Notes under the pieces: model-generated | Told to the model about the DNA's origin: nothing | Databases searched by the model: none | What the model saw: only the letters and a program-made list of their open reading frames with translations | Assembly: GCA_964535125.1 (NCBI GenBank) | Contig: CAZHSN010000014.1 | Span: 1-38,246 of the forward strand | Length of the DNA stretch: 38,246 nucleotides | Direction: 5' to 3' | DNA from: CAZHSN01 sp964535125 | GTDB taxonomy: Bacteria; Armatimonadota; HRBIN16 | Made by a program: the position numbers and the translations under genes | Shown here: in pieces, positions 32,686 to 38,246 of the stretch | How the letters are laid out: each line of letters starts with the position of its first letter | How positions within the stretch are numbered: the stretch's first letter is position 1

Positions 32686-33314
32686 CGTTTCGGCGACTGG
32701 GTCATCACCGCCTCATGAATGCGATACGTCAGTGCGTTGATCAACTCTGTCAGCGGCAAAGATCCATCGAGTACAACATCCGCATACTCACGGGTCGGCT
32801 CAATATAGGTGCGTGTCATGGGCTGTACCTGCTCAGCGAATTGCCGGTGGATGTCCTGCAGGGTGCGGCCCCGCGTGCGCATGTCACGGTTGATGCGGCG
32901 GCGCAGCGCTATCTCCGACCCGACATGCACGTACGCTTTCAGATCCAGACGCTCCCGCAGGTGAGGGTCCCACAACACCATCGTGCCCTCAAGCAGCAGT
33001 ACCGGATGGGGCTGCAGGCGCTGTTTCGTGTCTGTTCGCCGGGTATGCGATTCAAATTGGTACACCGGTGCATCCACGGCGTGTCCACCGCGCAACGTAT
33101 CCAGATGACTGACTAACAGATCCCAGTCCAGCGCTTCCGGTACATCGAAGTTGACCAGTGCACGCTCCTCTTCCGGCATATGGGACAGATCGCGGTAGTA
33201 ACTGTCCTGGTGTAGAATCGCTGTGGGGATCCCGAGGCTGCGGGCGACCCGTCGCGCAATCGTGCTCTTTCCGGATCCGGTCGGTCCGCCGATACCCACG
33301 GTCAATACGTTCAC
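32682..33314 (-). CDS. udk: Uridine kinase
   Basis: 210 residues from a GTG start that overlaps the previous stop as GTGA. The P-loop GGPTGSGKST is at 9-18. LHQDSYYRDLSHMP, VNFDVPEALDW and VLLLEGTMVLWDPHLRERLD are the hallmarks of the uridine kinase family. The enzyme phosphorylates uridine or cytidine with ATP or GTP. It lies between a glycosyltransferase and the initiating PGT, so it may help supply UMP for UDP-sugars, although a housekeeping salvage role is equally possible. Confidence 0.93.
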   Translation of the reverse strand: MNVLTVGIGGPTGSGKSTIARRVARSLGIPTAILHQDSYYRDLSHMPEEERALVNFDVPEALDWDLLVSHLDTLRGGHAVDAPVYQFESHTRRTDTKQRLQPHPVLLLEGTMVLWDPHLRERLDLKAYVHVGSEIALRRRINRDMRTRGRTLQDIHRQFAEQVQPMTRTYIEPTREYADVVLDGSLPLTELINALTYRIHEAVMTQSPKR

Positions 33315-34462
33315 TGCTTACCACCCGCGTTGCGCAGTATCTCCAGTGTCTGAACGGCGGTTCGTTGCCAGGTGAACAGCGGAGCGCGCTTACAACCGCG
33401 CTCAACAAGCATGTGTGAACGGTTGGCGTCAGTCAGCACATGCTCCATGGCGAACGCGATCGAGTTGGTGTCCATGGGATCGAACTGCTCGGCCGCGTCA
33501 CCGGCGACTTCCGGCAGGGCGCTCAGATTCGAGCAGGCGACAGGCACACAGCAGTGGAACGCCTCCGCGACAGGTATGCCGAAGCCTTCATACAGCGAAG
33601 GGAAGACGAACAGACTGCAGGCTCGATACAGATGCGGCAAGTCACCCCGTGCGGCAAACCCGGAAAAGATGATGTCCGCTGCGTACGGCGATGCGTGCGC
33701 TTCTGCATGTACTTCCGCAGCGCGTTCGCGGTCTGCGCCAACCAGCAGCAGCTTATGTGTCAAGCCGGTGCTTGACCGCATTTTGTTGTAGGCCCGGATC
33801 AGGCGGACGTGGTTCTTGCCGGGATGCTCAATGCGGGAGACATACAGTATGTAAGGGCCGTCCACGTGGTACCGGTCGGCCACGCATGCGCGCGACACTT
33901 CCGGGTCACCAGGGCCGAACAGTGTGGTGTCCGCACCGTTATACACGACCCGGATGCGATCTTCCGGCGTTCCGGTATAGCGGACAATGTCCCGTTTGCT
34001 GCTTTCGCTGACCGTGATCACCACATCAAGCCGTCGAACAAGTTCCGGCAGCACTTTCTCCAAGTACATGGTGCGACGGGAGTCGTACTTGAACTGAACA
34101 TGCTTCCAAGACATGTCATGCACGGTGCCTACGGTGGGACACGGAGCGCTCCAGGGAAGCCGACGGTTGCCTGCAGGACAGAAGAGCACATCGTAGTGAT
34201 GCTGACGACAATGGCGCGGCAGGTAGTAGGAATGCCACAGAACATCCTTAACATGCCCCCGCGGCGCCTTGGTGTCGATCCAGGGCTTAATCCGCGCATG
34301 ACCTGCGCCTATGAACACGCCGACATCGGCTGCGGAAACCAGCACCTCAAACTGGTCGTCATCCGTGGCGATTCGGGGCAGGTCGTGCAGCAGGTTCACA
34401 ATGTAGCTGCTGATTCCCGACTGACCGCTGTCTCCACCAAAGGTGGTGATCCCTACTTTCAT
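33311..34462 (-). CDS. GT4-family glycosyltransferase
   Basis: 383 residues from ATG 34462, chosen for the strong AGGTGGAG ribosome site and the GT4 start MKVGITTFGG. The N-terminal Rossmann half has SGISSYIVNLLHDL. The C-terminal half contains YILYVSRIEHPGKNHVRLI, GFAARGDLPHLYRACSLFVF and the nucleotide-sugar-binding PSLYEGFGIPVAEAFHCCVPV with its E-x7-E pair. It should add a sugar to the lipid-linked repeat unit on the cytoplasmic face. It is the first gene of the polysaccharide operon. The acceptor and sugar are unknown. Confidence 0.92.
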   Translation of the reverse strand: MKVGITTFGGDSGQSGISSYIVNLLHDLPRIATDDDQFEVLVSAADVGVFIGAGHARIKPWIDTKAPRGHVKDVLWHSYYLPRHCRQHHYDVLFCPAGNRRLPWSAPCPTVGTVHDMSWKHVQFKYDSRRTMYLEKVLPELVRRLDVVITVSESSKRDIVRYTGTPEDRIRVVYNGADTTLFGPGDPEVSRACVADRYHVDGPYILYVSRIEHPGKNHVRLIRAYNKMRSSTGLTHKLLLVGADRERAAEVHAEAHASPYAADIIFSGFAARGDLPHLYRACSLFVFPSLYEGFGIPVAEAFHCCVPVACSNLSALPEVAGDAAEQFDPMDTNSIAFAMEHVLTDANRSHMLVERGCKRAPLFTWQRTAVQTLEILRNAGGKQ

Positions 34463-34519
34463 AGTCTCCACCTGCCGTTCGGTCTCGGAACGCCGGACCG
34501 TTCCCCGCCGCACCCGATT

Positions 34520-34525
34520 TATACT
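34520..34525 (+). promoter_or_regulatory. Candidate -10 box in the AT-rich divergent gap
   Basis: TATACT lies in the short AT-rich patch (34516-34533) between the divergent glycosyltransferase and copper ATPase genes. On the other strand the same patch reads TATAAAT, so it might serve either direction. Confidence 0.25.
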
Positions 34526-34597
34526 TAATTCTAGCATCAGAGAACACGGGAATGATATGCGCTTAACCCCAGTTCCCGGTGGATCTGCGGCGCGATT

Positions 34598-34618
34598 CCA
34601 GCACTGGCGGGGTATGCT
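34598..34618 (+). promoter_or_regulatory. CopA start region: palindrome and TATGCT at leaderless spacing
   Basis: CCAGCACTGG (34598-34607) is a short palindrome directly upstream of TATGCT (34613-34618), which ends 6 bases before the ATG. No Shine-Dalgarno is seen. The palindrome is not a recognised CueR or CsoR site. Confidence 0.35.
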
Positions 34619-34624
34619 AGAGCC

Positions 34625-36826
34625 ATGAAAACACCTGACAACCGGAAGGCAGTTCAACTGCGCATACAAGGAATGTCTTGCGCCGCCTGCGTACGGCATG
34701 TCGACCGGGCGATCCGGAAGGCGCCCGGCGTCATCGACTGTACGGTCAATCTGGCTACGGATAGCGCCAGCGTGCAGATGGAAGCCGATGCGTCCATACG
34801 CGCGGTGTGCGCCGCCGTGGAAGAGGCCGGATATGAAGCTGTACCAGAGGACGGCGACTCGGATGACCCCGCCGGGGATGATGACCCAGCGTCGGCTGCG
34901 CCGGATGCGGCGCAGCCGCTCGACAGGTGGCCCTGGCGACTAACCCTTTGCATTGCACTCACCGTTCCGCTGTTTCTCATCGGCATGTTCTGGATGCACC
35001 ACCCTCCGGCCATGCTGGCATGGACAATGGCGGTTCTGGCGACAGTTGTGCAGGTCATCGGCGGCGGCCCCTTCTACTTCCGTGCCTGGCACGCCCTCCG
35101 CGCAAGAACGGCCACGATGGATACCCTGGTGGCGATTGGTTCCACCGCGGCCTGGGCCGGCAGCATGGCGGCGCTGTTCACTGACGGTCACCTGTTCTTC
35201 GAATCTGGAGCGGTCATCGTGACGCTGGTGTCGCTGGGCAAGCATTGGGAACGGCAGGCCCGGCGTAACACAGGCAAAGCGATCACCAACCTGCTGCGTC
35301 TGGCGCCAGATACCGTGACGGTGATGCGCAACGGCGTATGGGTTGAACAACCGGTGCAGCGTGTGCAGATCAATGACTTGCTGCAGGTGCAGGCGGGGCG
35401 ACGGATCGGGGTGGATGGAGTCGTCGTGGACGGGGAGTCTGCCGTCGATGAAAGCCTGATGACCGGTGAACCTATGCCGGTGCACAAGCGTGTCGGAGAC
35501 TATGTGCAGGCAGGCACAGCCAGTGTGGATGGTGTGCTGGTGGTTCAGGCGCAGGCGGTGGGATCGGACACGCGCCTGTCACGGATCGTGGAGACCGTCC
35601 GGCGCGCTCAGCAGTCGCGAGCGCCCGTACAGGATCTTGCCGATCGTGTGTCCGGAGTGTTTGTGCCCATCGTGATCTGTATCGCGCTGGTAACCGTTGG
35701 CGTGTGGCTGTGGGCGGGGGACGGCTGGGTAGCACCCTTGAGGGCCATGGTAGCGGTGCTGGTCATCGCCTGTCCCTGCGCACTGGGACTGGCGACTCCC
35801 ACAGCGATCGTGGCTGGAACCGGCCGTGCTGCCCTGTTGGGCGTTCTGTTCCGCGAGGCCTCCGCGTTGCAGCGTCTGTCTGATGTCCGCCGGCTGGTGC
35901 TGGACAAGACGGGTACCTTGACCCGGGGGCGTCCGGCAGTGTCCGCGGTCACTCCGTTGAGCGTTATCCCCGCTGACACAGCGTTGCGGTACGCGGCTGC
36001 GGTGGAGCAGGTGAGTGTTCACCCGCTGGCCCACGCGATCATCGCACACGCGCAGGCGCGCGGCATGGAACTGCCCGCCGTCTCGCGCCACCGCACCGTT
36101 GCCGGTGGCGGCGTCAGCGGAGAGGTTGAGGGGCATGCGGTGCTGGTCGGAACCGACGCCTGGTTGCATGCCAACGGCGTGGAGTTGACCGACACGATCC
36201 GATCGATGTCCGCAAACAACACGTTGGTATATGTAGCCGTGGACGGTGTGCCGGCAGCGGTGATGGAGTTGTTCGATGAACCGTTCCCCGAGGGAGAGAC
36301 CGCCCTGCGGGATCTGGAACGTCTGGGTGTGGCGTGTTGGATGGTCACGGGAGACGCGCCCGGGCCGGCCTGGCATGTCGCACAGGCGATCGGCCTTCCG
36401 GACGATCGGGTGATCGCCCGGGTCACGCCGGAGGGAAAGGCCGCCGAGGTAGAGGCCCTGAAGTCCGAGCGTGTCGTTGTGGCCTTCATGGGGGACGGCA
36501 TCAACGACGCGCCCGCACTGGCCGCGGCTGATGTCGGTGTGGCTGTCAGCAGTGGCGCGGATATCGCCATAGATACCGCGGATGTGGTGCTGACACGGTA
36601 TCCGGCCATCGGCCAGATCAGTACGGCCATACGGATCGCACGAGCCACGCAACGGACTATCCGTCAGAACCTGTTCTTTGCGTTTGTCTATAACGTGGTG
36701 CTGATCCCCGTGGCCGCTTTGGGGCATCTCGACCCGATGGCGGCCGCGCTGGCGATGAGTCTCAGTTCGGTGTCGGTTGTCACCAATGCGCTGCGGCTGT
36801 ACCGGTTCCGCATCCAGGTCCGGTGA
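34625..36826 (+). CDS. copA: Copper-exporting P1B-type ATPase
   Basis: 733 residues. One N-terminal heavy-metal domain with GMSCAAC (Cys19, Cys22), then eight expected membrane helices. The ion-binding CPC (383-385), the phosphorylated Asp427 in DKTGT, the TGEP actuator motif, the HP dipeptide (SVHPLAHA) and GDGINDAP (623-630) are all present. The late helices contain YNVVLIPVAAL and MSLSSVSVVTNALRL, the motifs of Cu(I) pumps of the P1B-1 class. It exports Cu(I) from the cytoplasm. No copper regulator or chaperone is beside it. The gene is alone on its strand and converges on a HAD gene. Confidence 0.95.
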   Translation: MKTPDNRKAVQLRIQGMSCAACVRHVDRAIRKAPGVIDCTVNLATDSASVQMEADASIRAVCAAVEEAGYEAVPEDGDSDDPAGDDDPASAAPDAAQPLDRWPWRLTLCIALTVPLFLIGMFWMHHPPAMLAWTMAVLATVVQVIGGGPFYFRAWHALRARTATMDTLVAIGSTAAWAGSMAALFTDGHLFFESGAVIVTLVSLGKHWERQARRNTGKAITNLLRLAPDTVTVMRNGVWVEQPVQRVQINDLLQVQAGRRIGVDGVVVDGESAVDESLMTGEPMPVHKRVGDYVQAGTASVDGVLVVQAQAVGSDTRLSRIVETVRRAQQSRAPVQDLADRVSGVFVPIVICIALVTVGVWLWAGDGWVAPLRAMVAVLVIACPCALGLATPTAIVAGTGRAALLGVLFREASALQRLSDVRRLVLDKTGTLTRGRPAVSAVTPLSVIPADTALRYAAAVEQVSVHPLAHAIIAHAQARGMELPAVSRHRTVAGGGVSGEVEGHAVLVGTDAWLHANGVELTDTIRSMSANNTLVYVAVDGVPAAVMELFDEPFPEGETALRDLERLGVACWMVTGDAPGPAWHVAQAIGLPDDRVIARVTPEGKAAEVEALKSERVVVAFMGDGINDAPALAAADVGVAVSSGADIAIDTADVVLTRYPAIGQISTAIRIARATQRTIRQNLFFAFVYNVVLIPVAALGHLDPMAAALAMSLSSVSVVTNALRLYRFRIQVR

Positions 36827-36844
36827 CGCCGATCAGGCGCGTGC

Positions 36845-37624
36845 CTACTCCATCATGGCGACCAGGTCCGGTACTTCGCCAACACCGTCCAGCACATGGT
36901 TGGGCTGGTAAGGGAACCGGCTCAGCTCATCCCGATGGGTGACCCCGCTGAGCACCAGTACCGTCTCAATCCCTGACTCGATACCAGCCACGATGTCGGT
37001 GTCCATGCGGTCGCCGACGATCATCGTCTCTTCGCGTTGGGCGCCCAGTTTGCGCAGTGCGTGCCGCATGATCAATGGATTGGGTTTGCCCACATAGTAG
37101 GCCTTGCAGCCGGTAGCCATTTCAATGGGAGCGATCAGCGCGCCGCAGGCAGGGACCACGCCGTCTTCGGTGGGGCCGGTGACATCGGGGTTCGCACCGA
37201 TCAACCGAGCGCCGGCTCGCACAAGATGCACCGCCCGAACGATCTTCTGAAAGTTGTAGTCTCTGGTCTCGCCGAGAACCACATAGTCGGGGTTATGCTC
37301 GTTCATCGAGATGCCAACGTCATATATCGCATTGATCAATCCCGGTTCGCCGATGACGTAAGCGCTGCTTCCCGGTTTCTGGGTGGCCAGGAAACTGGCG
37401 GTGGCCAGTGCGCTGGTATAGAAGTGGTCGTCTGACACTTCCAGCCCCAGGCGGGCCAGCTTCATGCTCAGTTCACGCGGCGACCGCTCGCTGCTGTTCG
37501 TCAGGAACAGGAACCGGCGCCCCTCGCGCTGCAGCCACTCCACGAACGCTTCGGCCCCGGGCAGCAGCCTGTTGCCGTGGTATATCACGCCATCCATGTC
37601 ACAGATGAAGGCATTGGGTTTCAT
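36845..37624 (-). CDS. HAD-IIA (NagD/phosphoglycolate phosphatase-type) hydrolase
   Basis: 259 residues from ATG 37624, with a GAGGTGA ribosome site 5 bases upstream; the longer open frame begins without one. ICDMDGVIYHGN is the nucleophile motif, FLTNSSERSPRE motif II, YYVGKPNPLIM motif III and IVGDRMDTDIVAGI motif IV, in the order of NagD, AraL and phosphoglycolate phosphatases. Likely substrates are sugar phosphates or metabolic by-products. The neighbourhood gives no further clue. Confidence 0.92.
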   Translation of the reverse strand: MKPNAFICDMDGVIYHGNRLLPGAEAFVEWLQREGRRFLFLTNSSERSPRELSMKLARLGLEVSDDHFYTSALATASFLATQKPGSSAYVIGEPGLINAIYDVGISMNEHNPDYVVLGETRDYNFQKIVRAVHLVRAGARLIGANPDVTGPTEDGVVPACGALIAPIEMATGCKAYYVGKPNPLIMRHALRKLGAQREETMIVGDRMDTDIVAGIESGIETVLVLSGVTHRDELSRFPYQPNHVLDGVGEVPDLVAMME

Positions 37625-37713
37625 GTGACTCACCTCTGTGCCGCTGTGGCGGCCATACACTATTGTTACAGACACGCCTGACATCCCGACGACAGGCGCC
37701 TGCCCGCGCCCGT

Positions 37714-37719
37714 TATACT
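37714..37719 (+). promoter_or_regulatory. Candidate -10 box for the beta-helix protein gene
   Basis: TATACT lies 21 bases before the start, with no clear -35. Its match to the box upstream of the CDF and ftsE genes suggests a shared promoter preference. Confidence 0.4.
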
Positions 37720-37740
37720 GAACCCTGGGGGGTATGTACC

Positions 37741-38246
37741 ATGTTCGCGATATTCTGCGTTTCGCTGGTCTTGTGTGCGGTTACAGTGACCGCAGCTCCC
37801 GCCGTGATACAGGTGTCTCAGTATGGAGCGCGTCCGGATGGGAGCGATTGCCGGGAGTCGATCCATCGGGCTGTCCAAGCGGCCGCACAGGTGAGCGGTC
37901 CTGTTTGTATTCAATTTGCGGCCGGCCGGTACCGCGTGGCAGCCCCGGAGGGCCAACCGGCAATTTCGTTGGATGGCATGCGCGACGTGACCCTGGCCGG
38001 TATCCCTGGCCGTACGACGCTGGTGCTGACCCGCACCGGACGGCCGCTGATCCAGGCTGCCAACAGTCAGCGTGTGACCATCCGCGATCTCATCATTGAT
38101 GCGGACCCGCTGCCGTTCACACAAGGAGTGATCATCGCTGTCGACCCGGAGCCCGGAGCGATTGATGTGCGTATAGATGCGGGATTTCCGCAGATGTCCG
38201 ATGACCAGTTCGCCCGCGCCAGGAACATGTACGAGCGATGGGGTAT
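37741..38246 (+). CDS. Secreted right-handed beta-helix (pectate-lyase-like) protein, 3' end outside window
   Basis: An open frame of 168 codons runs off the right edge. A GGGGGG run 8 bases upstream acts as the ribosome site. A signal peptide (MFAIFCVSLVLCAVTVTAAP) is followed by VSQYGARPDGSDCRESIHRA, the typical start of pectate-lyase-like or polygalacturonase-like beta-helices (YGA-DG-D-T-AI). Short repeats such as DVTLAGIPGRTTLVL and RVTIRDLIIDAD are helix coils. It probably binds or cuts polysaccharide outside the cytoplasm. The active site lies beyond the window. Confidence 0.82.
   Translation, partial: MFAIFCVSLVLCAVTVTAAPAVIQVSQYGARPDGSDCRESIHRAVQAAAQVSGPVCIQFAAGRYRVAAPEGQPAISLDGMRDVTLAGIPGRTTLVLTRTGRPLIQAANSQRVTIRDLIIDADPLPFTQGVIIAVDPEPGAIDVRIDAGFPQMSDDQFARARNMYERWG

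Noticed and set aside
35579..36727. 382-codon minus-strand frame inside copA
   Set aside because: Long antisense frames are common opposite GC-rich genes; copA motifs are complete and the antisense product is His/Arg/Gln-rich without domains.
1..38246. tRNA, rRNA, CRISPR arrays, insertion sequences, prophage or known defence genes
   Set aside because: I saw no cloverleaf or CCA-ended genes, no regularly spaced repeats, and no transposase, integrase or defence-type proteins; all gaps between genes are shorter than 200 bases.

Overview
The window is GC-rich bacterial chromosomal DNA, densely packed with genes on both strands. There are no IS elements, phage genes, CRISPR arrays or RNA genes that I can recognise. 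The best clue to the host is an H-X9-DG pseudopilin (10024-10947) with the FTLIELLVVIAIIAILAAIL leader helix, a protein type abundant in Armatimonadota, Planctomycetota and Verrucomicrobiota. An outer-membrane porin, many GH42-like or DUF6259-like sugar hydrolases, and a darA-holB pair of the kind found in Firmicutes fit an uncultured member of Armatimonadota with a two-membrane envelope. This is an inference, not proof.

Left part (1-10947). Two tandem secreted glycosidase-like proteins (the first cut by the window edge) are divergent from a darA-holB operon (c-di-AMP receptor and DNA polymerase III delta prime). holB overlaps tail-to-tail with a PAS-GAF histidine kinase, which lies at the end of a diguanylate cyclase-cdsA-kinase unit. 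The pseudopilin gene follows.

Middle part (11009-25536). An ECF sigma factor, anti-sigma factor, HtrA-like protein and RsmG form a tightly overlapping operon with a propeller protein behind it. The HtrA-like protein has lost all three catalytic residues. Divergent from it are a CofE-like ligase, an OprP-type porin and a CDF metal exporter. On the minus strand come a HAD phosphatase, two GH42-type hydrolases, and an FtsE-FtsX-M23 peptidase operon closed by a clear intrinsic terminator.

Right part (25574-38246). A long minus-strand polysaccharide operon runs from a GT4 glycosyltransferase through uridine kinase to a canonical phosphoglycosyl transferase (PGT). Next come two fusion proteins, PGT-WecG and nucleotidyltransferase/beta-helix/PGT, and then a large hydrolase-like protein and a rhomboid-TPR protein. 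Both fused PGT domains lack the Asp-Glu catalytic dyad that the stand-alone PGT keeps. A CopA copper ATPase, a NagD-type HAD phosphatase and the start of a beta-helix protein close the window.

Most genes serve the envelope: surface glycan synthesis and degradation, septal peptidoglycan splitting, phospholipid precursor synthesis, outer-membrane transport and envelope stress sensing. The least ordinary parts are the polysaccharide operon with degenerate PGT fusions and the sigma/anti-sigma/pseudoprotease operon.
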